Source: Sympetrum striolatum
Lineage: Eukaryota > Arthropoda > Insecta > Odonata > Libellulidae
Direction: 5' to 3'
NCBI GenBank assembly: GCA_947579665.1
Contig: OX388350.1
Span: 27,003,393-27,067,392 of the forward strand
Length of the DNA stretch: 64,000 nt
Part shown: positions 38,885 to 50,299 of the stretch, one piece after another
How the letters are laid out: each line of letters begins with the position of its first letter
How positions within the stretch are numbered: the first letter of the stretch is position 1
The notes under the pieces: generated by a model
Database searches by the model: none
What the model was told of the DNA's origin: nothing
The model's input: the letters and a program-made list of their open reading frames with translations, nothing else
Program-made: the position numbers and the translations under genes

Positions 38885-38976
38885 AAATGTCTGAAGTAGA
38901 CGGGGCTCGAACCAGTATCTCCTAGTTGGTAGGCGGTCGGTGTATCTGGTTTGAGTCACGGCTGCTTCAGCTAAAA
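38885..38976 (-). repeat. tRNA-derived SINE-like head
   Basis: Minus-strand sequence begins CTGAAGCAGCCGTGACTCAA, continues through ACCGCCTACCAACTAGGAG, and then has TACTGGTTCGAGCCCCGTC. GGTTCGAGCCC matches the polymerase III B-box consensus, and the distance to the upstream A-box-like element fits a tRNA gene. Base pairing of the arms is incomplete, so it is a tRNA-derived repeat, not a working tRNA. CTGAAG and CTTCAG at the two ends are complementary, like an acceptor stem. Confidence 0.5.
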
Positions 38977-41090
38977 TTTATTTCCATAAATTCAGCAGCA
39001 ACCTAAAATCAATTACCACTTACCATCTTGTTAATTTTATTGGGAAAATTATGAGGGATATCTGGGGTAGCTATTTTGGAATATCTCATTCTAAATTAAT
39101 TGAAATATGTACCTAAGTGTCACCAGTAACATAACTTGGTCTCCTGAGGTCTATGCAAGTAAAGCTGAACCTTTTTCGTTACGTATTTCTAATATTATTT
39201 GCTATCAGTTATTCAAATGTTTAAACTGCCATCGTTGCGTAGTATCGCAGTCTCGTCTCCATACGATCCGAACTAAGTTCATTTCCCTCTTATATCAGAA
39301 CCATCCTTGTTTCTATTCCTTGTGCCCTCGATTAACATTTTCCTACGCTAATATTGTGTTTAGAAGTGTTTGATGAGTATGTTTTGTGTTTTATCATCGA
39401 AGTGGATTACCTTTATATAACTTTATAGATGCGCATTAATGCTACCTGCGATATTTTTCTTTGTCTACGGGCGTTTTATTTTTTAAATTATTCTCTCCTT
39501 GATATTACCATATTCATCAATAAATGATTAAATTTTTTGGTGTTTCTATTCTTTCCAGTTTGAAGGAAGTGAACTTGCTCAAATTTCGATAAAGCTTTGC
39601 CGTATGACTCTTAAAAAATGCGAGTGACCACGGCCAACGGAAGAGGCTCGGGGGACAACGGTAGGCTGGATCTCCAAGTTAAGTAAACAGACTCTTTACT
39701 TTCATATTTTGCAGATATATTTTTTATCTTATCGTATTTCGAAGTATTACAAATTTTATACAGCAAATTAAGGAAGACGTTGAGATATTCTAGGAGAACT
39801 GTGCGTGATTATTTGAATTTAATATTTGTTGATAATGTTCAGTTTGAGCGGCAGCGTAGATTTTCTGTAAATGTAATATACTATGTAAAGGGAATAAAAG
39901 AAAAGGATCGAGGTTTTACGGGTACCTACATTTTTATTCATATGGATGCTATAAATGTATTTCATTTTAATACAAAAGACTAATGACACGCTTGGTTGAA
40001 TGATTCCTTGGTTGAAAATTTTTGGGCGTTTAGTTTGTATCATTCAAGTTTATACAAGCAGTTGCTTTTAATTTAAAATTGCTGACTTTGATTTCATCAT
40101 ATAAAATAAAGTAATTATAAAATTATAGTTCTTGTTTCTAAAATTCCAAACCAAATTTCCAAATTGAAACGCTATTGCCCTAGTTAAATTGGATGCCTAT
40201 ATATTTGGTTCGACGTATTGATTCCGAAGTCATAGTTGAATCAGTTTTTTTATTTCGTTCCATCTTTTTTTAGCTTTTTTGATTGATTTTTATTCCACAA
40301 ACGTACGTAATCGATTTCCCGTCTTACCTTAAAAGAATTGAAAAGCATATTGAAGCATACCCACAGATATTTGCAATGCTAACCGCTAATTTGCTTTCCT
40401 TTGTGTTTACTTTTTCGGTAACGTTATTATCAAGATAGAAAAAGTAGTTTCCCAAATATTTCCGTAAGAGCCGTAAATAGCGTTCCAGCGACCTTGAATA
40501 TTTTGCTCATGTTTTAACAGTTCATGGGGGTCTTTTACTTTCCTTATCGAACAAAGAGCTTTAAATTAATTTTCCTGTTTCTTCACTTCCTTATGTAGGC
40601 GATAAAATGCAGTAAGATCATAGTTTGGTTTGATACCGGTTCCTATATTGCAGTAGTAATTTCGTACTTTATAACTCAAATCTACAGTTTCTCACAGATA
40701 AGTAAAAGGTATACTTTGGTTTTTAGTTGAAATAATGACCAGCCCATCCTCCTTCGCAAAGGAAAAATATAAATATGATTAAGGTTGGAATTATAAATAT
40801 TTTAGGGATTTCACTTTTTAACCACATGAATATGTCAATCTCCTGACGCGCTTATAATTTAGCAGAAAAAAACAGTACCTACTTGAAATGATGTTATAAA
40901 ACTGCGTAAAAAGATTAATTGCCGTGAAACTCTTGCAGATAGACAGGTGCCTTCCGACTAACTGATGAACACCGTCAGTAGAGCAATCTTGTGGTTTTCC
41001 TTAATAATACTACAACTGGGGCATCTCACCCGGTATTACCTAATATTATGCGAAACGAAAATTTTATTAGTTTTATAAAACCAAACTTTT
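38977..41090. other. no recognisable gene
   Basis: AT-rich, no supported feature. Open frames at 39107-39373 and 39780-39983 lack homology signals. Confidence 0.4.
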
Positions 41091-41575
41091 TATAAAGTAT
41101 TATCATTTATTACCAAATATTTATAAAAAAATCTTTTTGTATTTAGGACCAAAATTTTACTGCAGTTTACCTAATGAAATTAAAAGCTTATCTAATTTTA
41201 ACTTATTTCTAAAAAAGACTAAAATTTGGTTGTTCGATCATGAAGAAATTGATATCTTTTTTCTTTATATTTTGAAAGATTCTTTGTTCATTTTTTTGTT
41301 CTTCAATTTTTGTTGTATAACCTTTCCTTTGCATAAATATACCATTTATTTTTTTCTTATTTTTGAATTATGCCATAGTAATGTTATCGTAATAATACAA
41401 GTCACTATTGTATTTCTATATGAACACAAAACGGACTGTATATTATCGGTGTTAACAACACAGGATAACCGTAGTTGACACCTAAAGCTCTAATATCTGA
41501 TAAAATTATGTAAATTCCATTGTATTAATTTTGTATTCAATATTTAGAGCAAATATATTCATTCATTATCTTCCC
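41090..41575 (+). pseudogene. non-LTR retrotransposon 3' end
   Basis: Plus-strand C-terminal fragment of a LINE polyprotein: the frame from about 41,110 reads FLYLGPKFYCSLPNEIKSLS then NFNLFLKKTKIWLF, the end-of-ORF2 motif (GPKxYNSLPxxIK) of Jockey/CR1/L2-type elements. Beyond it the frame is AT-rich and meaningless. The 3' boundary is an ATTCATTCATT repeat near 41,560, the same tail type as the minus-strand element at 22,590, so both probably belong to one family. Confidence 0.65.
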
Positions 41576-42520
41576 GATGAGAAATAAATTGAATCTTTTT
41601 ATCTGACCTTGGTAGACAATGTAGTATAACAGGATCGGCATTTTTCAATGAGAAATGCGTTGAAACTATGTATTACTATTTACAACGTCTTTGTTATACA
41701 ATGTAGGACGACTGGGAACATAATTTCAATTTTTTGCACCTATATGTAGTTATGATTCTTATTTCTAACCAACAACCTTTCCATAAATATGCACGTATTT
41801 TGTTTGGGATTTCTATTCTCAATTCTTGATATGCGCCAACGAAAGTGATTACTGCGACTCTTTCCATACTTTCACTTTGTGTCCTTAGTGCATTTCCCCC
41901 CCCTCGTTATTTTCTGACTCCTTTCTTAGGCGGTAAAATCGACCTATAAACAATTAACCTACGTGTTTCTAAAAACAATATTTACCTACTTTAAGGCAAA
42001 TTTGTAGCACTCAATTATTTCATTCATTCTACATTTTAAACCCTTTCTTTCAAACCTTATTTAAATCACGTTGAAGAGCATCTCGTGGATAGTAAAATTA
42101 CTTGCGTGATCATAAAGCCTATAATTGAATTGTTCTTCTTTCCCGCAACGCCGAAGCCTCTCAGTCTCAACAGAATTGAAGGTTAGAATGGCGGTTAATC
42201 TTGGTTTGTGACGTTCCTGAAAACGCCACAACAAAGCGTTGCAGTACTTGAATATATTAGTCCCGCTATTTGAAACAATCAAATTTGCTTTTCCGAAACA
42301 TTAATTACACTTAGGGGTACGCCAACTCACCATTAATGGCTACTACCATAAACGTAATGCACGAAAATTCACTGTTATAAATACATAAATCGGGCATCAT
42401 ATGGTACCGCACGGAATATATTATATTTGTGAAAGATTGCCCTCACGTAATCATGACGTCCATAACTTATAAGCTTTGATGAAATTATGCCAATCTTCCA
42501 CCAACAAACTGCCATTTTTT
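41576..42520. other. no recognisable gene
   Basis: AT-rich; a 73-codon minus-strand frame (42061-42282) of balanced composition matches no family I know. Confidence 0.35.
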
Positions 42521-42745
42521 TCTTTCTCCATATACGAAGTATACAGAAAGTATTGTTTTCATGAAAAAAATCGACTTCGAGATTTCAACGGAAATACATG
42601 TTATGAGGTCCCTAGAACACGTTTTGTCCATTTTCGGAATGATGTCTGTGTGTATGTGTGTGTGCTTGTGGGCGCTCTAACGTAAAAACTGTTTATCGTA
42701 TCAATACCAAACTTCATATATAGCACTGCGGTGTGTGATCACAGA
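42521..42745 (-). repeat. AC-microsatellite element, copy G (right-end fragment)
   Basis: Minus-strand partial copy with only the conserved right end, a short TG tract and the start of a subunit (CTTCATATATAGCACTGCGG). It is broken off where a (TTTA)n LINE-type tail begins (42752-42764). Confidence 0.7.
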
Positions 42746-43835
42746 AAAAGTATTTTATTTATTTATTAATCACAAATAATAAAAATGTGTTCTTTCATAA
42801 GGACATACAATTATTTTCCAGATTAACTAATATACAGGGTAGGATCAAGAAGTAGTAGGACTGAATTTCTGTAGCGCGAACGGAGCGGTGGAGGGCGGTC
42901 GCACCACCTGGGCGTGGTAGTGGGGAGCATTCCGAATAGACCAATATTTTTTCTAGTCACCTGCGGGCAAGCAGAGAGTAAGCACGTCAATTCCCGTCAA
43001 CCTCTGAAATGTGAACGTTGCCGTTGGGTTGGGGTAGGGGGGAGGGATTTCAATTAAAAATCTATAAATCCTCCCCCCAACCCAACCCAACCCCCGTTGA
43101 GATATTTAAAACACCCGCCTATCTGACTGAGCAACGTTGCCGTTCGTCAACGGGTCATTTCTAGTAAAATCACGAAAAATCTTAATTTTCAACGTAGAAC
43201 GTCGATCAAAAGACGCTTGTATATCTCTTAGGACGAGTGAGACGACGAAGATAAGAAATTGTTGCTCATTTGAATTGTTTATAACTTTTTAAGCCGTATT
43301 CCACGCCGTCAGTGTTTTTATGGTACTCCCTGATGGGAAGGCCGGGCGCTCCCGAGCTGGGAATCGGAGCTAAGGGTCCGGATTAGGATGGCGACCCTCG
43401 AAATTTCTACCTGAAAAAAAGTAATGGTATAACCCCCGCATAACTACTATTAACTCTACTCTTTTTTTATTGAATGCTAAGTTCATTTTAAACGTTTAAC
43501 ACTTGGTTAAGATCACAGGAAAATTATTTATTTATTTAGCCATACAGGAGGCCCAAATTGCATGAGCTTTAATAAAATGGACGACAATTTAAACGGAACA
43601 ACAAGAGTAATAAAAATACAAAGAAGAGCAATAAAAAACAAGTAAATGAATTATGCTATTTAATTAGGTTCAAAAATCGAATATGCCTTCCTCCTTACGG
43701 CATGCAAGGCGTCGTCAAAGAAGTCCACGTAGAAGAATTCAGAAGAATAACTAAGAACAATTATATACGTCAACGATACCCATTAGGAAAGAGAGTGCTG
43801 CATCCGCTCATCGGAGTGTGATCGTAAAAAAGAGG
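42746..43835. other. decayed repeats, no gene
   Basis: Holds short retroelement-type tails with TTTATTTATTTA runs (about 42750 and 43530). It also holds a 60-70 bp hairpin at 43024-43092, where GGGTTGGGGTAGGGGGGAGG pairs with CCTCCCCCCAACCCAACCC. No coding sequence recognised. Confidence 0.4.
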
Positions 43836-44595
43836 AGAGTGCGTTCATAAATCTCCGATATTTACGCCTCCATCTCCATCATGCCTTCGCCCTAACTGAG
43901 GTCCTTGCATCTCGAGGGGTGCAGATGCAGAGATGCAGAATCTATCTGCAGGTGCAGATAGATTCGTGATTTTCTGAAATGAGGAGTAAGCATCCAACGG
44001 CGGCCATAAAGGAAGAATTATTAAATGCATTGCCACCAAGTTTGAAATGGCCTTGAAAAGCGTTGCTCAATGCAATCTCGAGGCCAGCGCTTAGGCAATG
44101 GTATGCGGCGGCGCGAGTAACTTGTGGTATAAAACTTGTTCTATGAATATTTCCTGCTAACTTGCGATGAATATATCTTGACCACATCATCATAGTTTTC
44201 TCGTTGCTTTCTAGAGCGCGGTAGGATTTCTTATTAAATTAATATCTCGATCTATTTATTCGCCATGAATAATATTAGAAGGTTCCACCAAGTGAAGGCT
44301 GAAGTAATCCAATACGTGAATAAATTCCGTTCTTAGCGGGCGAAATCGGGACTGTGGAGTCCCGTGTTCAATAAGATAAAATACACAAAAACAATAATAT
44401 GAACTATAAGGTTTACTCTTCTTTGAACAATTAATCGCCGATTGAGAGGGAATGTGGAAAGAAAGAAGGCTTTGGGGATAAAATGAAAAGAACTATGATA
44501 ACCTTGACCACAAAAAAATAATTGCAGGAAAACGCCCATAGAGAAAAGGCAGGTGTGAAAACTTGCAAATTGTCCACGAAAGATTGAAAAAAATA
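43836..44595. other. no recognised gene; LINE-type tail at 44330-44560
   Basis: Minus-strand frames of 64-83 codons (43845-44193) show no domain I can name. From 44335, GGGCGAAATCGGGACTG and, near 44525, GCAGGAAAACGCCCA and AGGCAGGTGTGAAAA recur in similar form at 45950-46140, marking another truncated 3' repeat end. Confidence 0.35.
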
Positions 44596-44607
44596 GAGAT
44601 AGATTAC

Positions 44608-45705
44608 TTCTTCTTCTTCCCCTTTCTGTCTTTCAGCGTCGGGGAGGCTGCCTCAGCCCATCATCTCCACCCATTCCTTCCATTCCGTACGATTCCTCAT
44701 CATTCTTCTTATTTCACTTGGTGTTTTGCCCCTTTGATTTCCCATCCTCTCAATCTCATTCCATGTTATTCTTGGTCTACCCCTTCCCCTTTTTCCCTGA
44801 ACTTTAACTTCCAGCACTTGCTTTACTTTCCTATCGTCTTCCATTCTAAAAGCATGACCGTACCATTTTAATCGTTTTTCTTCAATCACTTTTCCAAGCG
44901 GCCTTGGTTTCACTTCTTCTCTTATTCTCTCATTTCGTATTTTATCTCTTCTGGTTTTGTTTATGGTTTTCCTCAGGAATTTCATCTCGCAAGCCTGGAT
45001 CCATTTTGCGTGCTCATCCTGCCAGGGTATAATTTCTATTCCACATAATAGGGTGGGGACTAATATCGACTGATACAGTTGCATTTTCGTTTTAATGGTT
45101 ATCTCTTTCTTTCCTAATATTGTTTTATTAAACTGGTAGTATATGGCATTTGCCTTTCGTTTTCTATGTAAAATCTCATCATCATATCTTCCATCACACG
45201 AGAAAATTGTTCCTAGATATTCAAATATCTCTACTTGTTCTAATGTCTCATCTTTATACTAAATAGATATATTCTGATTTCCATCTTTTGAAATACATAT
45301 AACCTTACTTTTGCTTATGTTTATCTCCATTTTCTTCCTAGCCAGTTCATTCCTCATTCTGTTACACTGTTTTGCAAGTTTTCCTTGCTATCTGAGATTA
45401 AGACTATATCTTCAGCGTATATTAATACCTGTAGATATACCGGTTTTATATTCCAAAACCCAATTTTAGTTCTTATTGTTTTTTCTTTGCAGGTCTTTAC
45501 TATTTCGTCCATAAAATTTATAAATAGGAGTGGACTTAGACTATCACCTTGTTTTAAACCTTTCTCCATCCAGAATTCTCCAGATACATTTCCCTCAATT
45601 CTAACTAATCCCTTTACTTCGGTATATAGACTTTGGATTAATTTGATGAGTTTATCGGGTACCATTTTCTTATGCAGAGCTTCCCAAAGGTACTTCCGTG
45701 GTACT
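44608..45705 (-). pseudogene. 5'-truncated non-LTR retrotransposon with 12-bp target duplication
   Basis: Minus-strand LINE fragment. It begins inside the reverse transcriptase (VPRKYLWEALHK at about 45,700) and continues with GLKQGDSLSPLLFINFMDEI. Where the catalytic YADD should be it reads LIYAEDIVLISDS, so Asp has changed to Glu at the first position. After EIFEYLGTIFSCDGRYDDEI, the C-terminal region has RLKWYGHAFRMEDD and GKRGRGRPRITWNEIE, ending at a stop near 44,653. A GAA-rich 3' tail follows. The identical 12-mer GAGATAGATTAC lies at 44596-44607 and 45706-45717, a target-site duplication that defines both ends. At least two in-frame interruptions make it nonfunctional. Confidence 0.9.
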
Positions 45706-45929
45706 GAGATAGATTACAGCATAAAGAATTATGAAAATAACGTTACACATGTTTACAGGTATGTACAATATACTTTCGAGCAAAAGTTTTATTTGTCGTT
45801 GAAAGTTAGCCATAGAGAAAGTTCTTTAGTCAGTGCGTAATATAAACATTAGAATCACGGTCAGATGCATATAAGATATTAATATAATAGATGACTAAAT
45901 CATAAATTACATTAAAAGTCTTTTCAGTT

Positions 45930-46150
45930 GAAAAATACAAAGTCTTTATTAAGGCGAAATTGAGACTGAAAAGTCTCTTCTCCCATCTAACCTTTTGTCA
46001 ATGCTATTACATACATAAAAAGTTTTGTGTATGTGAATATAAATAGAGAGGAAAATTTTTATATGGAACGGACGCAGTAAAAACTTATGATGATATCGTA
46101 GGAAAAAAGATCCACTGCAGGAAATCACCCACAAAAAAGGTGGGTGTGAA
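45930..46150 (-). repeat. LINE-type 3' tail repeat
   Basis: GTCTTTATTAAGGCGAAATTGAGACTG then CTTCTCCCATCTAACC, and near the other end ACTGCAGGAAATCACCC and GGTGGGTGTGAAAA. The same blocks occur at 44335-44560 in the same order, so these two are members of one repeat. Function and class unknown. Confidence 0.4.
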
Positions 46151-46453
46151 AAACCATCGCAAAGCTAACGATAGAACAAGCTAAAAGATAGCTGCGTATA
46201 ACATGAAAATTACAAAAATGATAGTAACATAAAAAAATAAAAAAGGAAAAATTGCAATAGTGCACTATGATAAAATAATAAATATAGCAAAAAACATAAG
46301 ATAAAACATTCCAACGAAATTACAAAAACAACATATGAGAAATATTGTAACAGAAACCCCCATTTCCATATTGTATTTTGTGTTTTTTTTTTGTAATGAG
46401 TGAGGAATTAAGAGCTGCGATTTCCGCGTGTGTTATTTTTTTGTTTTGTATAA

Positions 46454-46749
46454 TGTGACATTTGGAAGTCCGAGGGCAGAGGGTGTGACGAGGAAGGCAA
46501 GAGAGAAGGGAGAGAAGGCCAGTGGAGGGCACACGGAGAGAGGCCAGTGGAGGCCACACGAAGAGACGGCCAGAGTAGGCCAGAGAGGCAAGGCCGCGGA
46601 AGGAGTAAGGGGACCATTTTCGAGGAACCAGCTCCCAAGCAGACCGTCAGGTCGAACCATTTAAAAAACACGAAATTCCACTGGATTGTACCTTGTTATT
46701 TGTTTTGAGAAATAAAGGGAAAAATTGTTAACAGGAAGGATCTGTTACA
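46454..46749 (+). mobile_element. possible solo LTR
   Basis: Segment starting TGTGACA and ending TGTTACA, with a purine-rich body (GGCCAGTGGAGG repeats), then AATAAA near 46,711. TGT…ACA ends, the size (296 bp) and an internal poly(A) signal would fit a solo LTR. However, the flanking five bases (TATAA and ATATA) do not form an exact target duplication and no internal retroviral-type coding region is nearby. The open frames on both strands through the repeats are by-products. Confidence 0.3.
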
Positions 46750-47194
46750 ATATATGTGAGAAATGTGACACGGACGGCCCGACAAATTTGTACAGAAACT
46801 GTGAAAACAGTTTCTTTAAAATCGGAACATTATGGAAAAATATTATAAATAAGCGGTTATCTAGACTGAATTAAATATCTTCAAACTCAAATATAGAGGT
46901 CATACAAACAACTAAATATCAGCATTTCGGTAATCGGCTACGTCGCAGTGTCACATATAAAACGTCTTTATTCAAGAATCGTATATATATACAAGGGAAA
47001 TTAATTATTTTTTGGAAATAGTACAGTAACAATGATAGTAAAAAAATATTACAACAACAATAGTAATAGCAACTGACGCAATTCCAGCTACGGGAAAGGA
47101 AAATTCTTATACAGCAAAATCGGATAAGCATGGCAATGATAAATTCGTAGAATGATAAATTCTTCGAAAATGGACCTTTCTAATGAATGTTGAA

Positions 47195-47395
47195 GATATA
47201 TCCTGCAAGCCGCCAGAGGCGTATGGCAGGGAGTGTAATAACACCACCATTACTCAATCCACCTAATTAGCATCTCTGATAGCCTGGGGAAAAAACGACC
47301 AAAAGTAATTAGAATCTGAAGTTATCCAAGATTTAGATTTTTGATTCTGCCGCAGGAGGTGTACGGCAGGGGGTACTATATATAAATATAATTTA
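47195..47395. repeat. foldback-family fragment
   Basis: TATCCTGCAAGCCGCCAGAG followed by GTATGGCAGGGAGTGTAATA and, near 47,290, GGGAAAAAACGACCAAAAG. These blocks match the arms of the foldback element at 49492-50079. A second partial block (GTACGGCAGGGGGTACTATA) lies at about 47,360. Confidence 0.6.
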
Positions 47396-47560
47396 TATTA
47401 AAGGAACTGATTCGGAGTTAAAAACTATTCAATAAATTGCTATGAATGGGTTGGGTTGGTTGTCTATACCTTTGGGATTTATTTTCTTGGTAACAGTCTT
47501 CAGACCTACGGGGTAAAAGAAAAGGTTATTCCAAAAAGTGAAAGGGAAAAGAATTTGGCA

Positions 47561-47634
47561 TTCGAAGAATCAATCGATCGAAGAATTCGTTTTCGAAGAG
47601 TTTGTTTTCGAAGAATTCGCTTTCGAGGAATTTT
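47561..47634 (+). repeat. 15-bp minisatellite
   Basis: About four to five diverged copies of a TTCGAAGAATTCGTT-type unit of 15 bp. Period and GAATTCG core resemble the tandem unit in the left arm of the foldback element at 9831-9906, and both lie near GGGTTGGG/CCCAACCC sequence. Confidence 0.5.
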
Positions 47635-48240
47635 CCTGTAACCATCCTTTCTCACTTTGAGGAAAGCCTAATATCTAAAGTGACCTCCCATGCGCATAAG
47701 CGAGTATCCTTCCCGCTGACCGCATGGCCTAACGTAGATATAAACATCCGCCGTGGCTAACCGCATGGAAATTGCTGCCGACGCCCAGGAGAACAATGGT
47801 CTCTTTCTTCTTTGCCTTTGCCTCTCCATTCGCCCATCGTGCGTCGTGCTGCACCTCTCCATAGAGCCGCAATGGTTCGACCCTCCGGTTTATATACCCT
47901 GCGAGGAGAGGGTAATGGCAAGGGACCACGTTGAAAAGGACATTGGAGATAAAGATTGGGGATTATAGAAAAAATCATTCCTTTATTAATACCTTCTATT
48001 TCGGGAACGGAAACATTCCGGTCCCTACAGGCGGCGACTTTGATATTCGTCGCAAAGGTGAACCCTCGCTGCAGGTCCACCCTATGATTCTCATGGAAGA
48101 CCCCCTCCGAAGACTTCTACCCTTTCTCTATACATCCAAGCGTTGGACTCGCATGAGAGTTCACGGACCTTGTCATTGTTATCTTTTCTGGGATTCCCTA
48201 TTGGCATATCCATACCCTTCGGAGAGAGGGCGTTCGAAAT

Positions 48241-48555
48241 GTGACCATGAGGATTTTCACTGCGAGAATTTATTTCTATGACTACCGTTTCGCTATCTGC
48301 TCATTTCTGAGGTGTTACAATATGGTTCGCAAGCAATTAGCAGCGTTTTGTTTGTTGAATCGTCGCAGACGCAGTCAAAAATGGAAAAATCGGCGGTACT
48401 GGATCCATCCTATAGTTTTAAGAAGGGATGAAATAGGTGCGCAACTTTTAGAGGAACTGAGATCAGACAGGACCGAATTTTTTAATTGTTTTAGAATGTC
48501 TGTGGAATCATTTGACGAACTAATCGGCCCACTACAATGTTATTGTTATCAATAA
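48241..48555 (+). pseudogene. PIF/Harbinger transposase N-terminal fragment
   Basis: The frame from the ATG at 48322 carries NRRRRSQKWKNRRYWIHPIV then ELRSDRTEFFNCFRMSVESF and DELIGPL. The order RRYW(V/I)HPI…LRSD…FF..FRMS…FDELL is the start of HARBI1-like DDE nucleases of PIF/Harbinger transposons. The frame ends at a stop at 48555, before any catalytic Asp/Glu motif. No matching downstream nuclease sequence was recognised, so this is a truncated remnant. The residues before the ATG (48241-48321) are probably not part of the protein. Confidence 0.72.
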
Positions 48556-49491
48556 AATCACGGCACTTGTCCACATATTGTTTTTTATCACATACTGTAT
48601 CACTATATTCTGTTCCTAACCTACCCTAGTTAACACCTAGCTATTTTCTGATATGAAATCCTAAATATATTAATTAGTATAATTAATTCTTAAAATATTG
48701 TTTGATACAATAAAACTATATATCAGTGAGTGATTGGTGCATTTACGGTAGTTAAATGATATATAATTGGAAGTACGCTTAAACAAGAATTTGTCAAAGT
48801 TGAGGGGTATAATGAAACCCTCCCTCCCCACCAACATCTCATAAACATTCATAACGCAACAATTTCTTTACGCGCCATCGGCCTCATGTCTAAAAGAAAG
48901 AATGAACCTTACTTATCGGTGAATGATAAGTGATTTATGTTTACATTCAACAGTTACCGATGAAAAAATAATTAATACTATTGGTTTTAAAAGTTCAAAA
49001 TAAGCAGGAAAGCAGCAAGGGACGGGGGAAGGCACCCGTCAACAACCGTTCAATGTGAAAGCGCTCATTTGACCGACGTGCATTACTACCCACAATCAGT
49101 CGTAAAGGTCCAAACCCAGTGCCATCCTCTTCAGTTGTTGGGTCGGCTGTTACCTGGCGACCACGAGGTCTATAATCCATTCTCGGCTAGTGTGAAAGGT
49201 TCCATTTACTTCCATTGCTAACTACCCTTGTGACCCAGCTTAAAAACCGGCTACGGTTTGCCGGCCGGGCGAAACCGGTGAATGTATATCTAGCCTATGT
49301 GTAAATAGCCTTCGTTCTATAAACTATTTGACCTACCATGACCCCTCCCCTCTCTTTTCCTTACCTCAAAATTACTCACTCCTGTATACATTCCCTTATT
49401 TCCGAATGTAATGTAGGAGAATACCGGCTCGATAGCAGTTTGTCGGAAATGAACAAAGCCCTCGACTATGTAAATTTAGATTTAGATTTTG
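48556..49491. other. no recognisable gene
   Basis: A GC-richer patch at 48990-49290 has a 61-codon minus-strand frame without recognisable domain. Otherwise AT-rich. Confidence 0.35.
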
Positions 49492-50079
49492 GATTTAGAT
49501 ATACCCTGCAAGCCGCCAGAGAAGTATGGCAGGGGGTGTAATAGCACCACCAGTAATTTACCCTCTATGTGGAAAAAAGATGAAAAGTAATTATTTGTTT
49601 ATGCGATTAATTCTCTTTAAAGTTTTGTCGATGCTTCTCGGAGATCGCTTTCGTTCTTTCCTGGCACTAAAATCTCATTTACCTCGTCTTTAAGTTCTGA
49701 CGATGAACTTTTCGAAAAGCTTCCGATAGATATTAGATTAGATTATTAGATTAGAGATTAGATATTCTCACCTGCAGCGAGAGATCTATCTATCTATCTC
49801 TTGGAAATAGATCTGGATATCGTCGGAAACTTTTCGAAAAGTTCATTCGTTCAGAATTTATAGACGAAGTAAGTGAAATGTTAGTGCCAGTTAGGAGCGA
49901 ACGCGATCTCCGAGAGGCATCGACGAAGCGTTATAGGGAAGTAATCGCAATGACGGATAATTTCTTTTGGTCGTTTTTCCCAGGATATTAGTGATGCTAA
50001 TAGGGATGAATGAATAATGGTGTGGTATTACACCCCCTGCCATGCGCCTCTGGCGGCTCGCGGGGTATATATCTAAATC
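49492..50079. mobile_element. long foldback element
   Basis: Inverted repeat of about 588 bp with arms of roughly 244-258 bp (49492-49735 and 49822-50079) and a spacer of about 90 bp containing TTAGATTAGATT and TCTATCTATC runs. Both ends start GATTTAGATATA then TACCC(T/C)GC(A/G)AGCCGCC, followed by GGCAGGGGGTGTAATA. The middle of each arm contains TCTCGGAGATCGC and GAACTTTTCGAAAAG. No coding capacity. Related fragments lie at 47195, 51449 and 52821. Confidence 0.8.
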
Positions 50080-50264
50080 TTATAACTAAATAGAAGAACT
50101 GAGGGCAGCCAAAAACTCTTCGATTAATCTTTAAGCAGATGTTTACATGACGAAATACCCGACATTGTGATTCCCATTCTCAGCGGGCGCGATTGATCTT
50201 CCTAGCAATATGGTAGAAAGATTTCGCGAGATTATAGCGAGACAGATAACCAAAGTTAATCTCT

Positions 50265-50299
50265 TTTTCCGGATAGTGTAAGAAGCACTATCCGGAAAA
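50265..50299. repeat. perfect short hairpin
   Basis: TTTTCCGGATAGTG and its exact complement CACTATCCGGAAAA separated by 7 bases. It may be the centre of a decayed member of the neighbouring foldback family, since CTCCTGCCATACACC and GGCTCGCG follow at 50340-50370. Confidence 0.6.

Noticed and set aside
42835..43332. Possible mariner-type element with CAGGGTAGGATC and CAGGGAGTACC ends
   Set aside because: The ends agree only over the first bases and the right side lacks the TA flank; no transposase inside.
45385..45840. 151-codon plus-strand frame
   Set aside because: Antisense shadow of the minus-strand reverse transcriptase, extending past its target duplication.
46428..46671. Overlapping frames of 75-87 codons on both strands
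   Set aside because: They arise from the purine-rich GGCCAGTGG repeat; no domain, and open in three frames at once.
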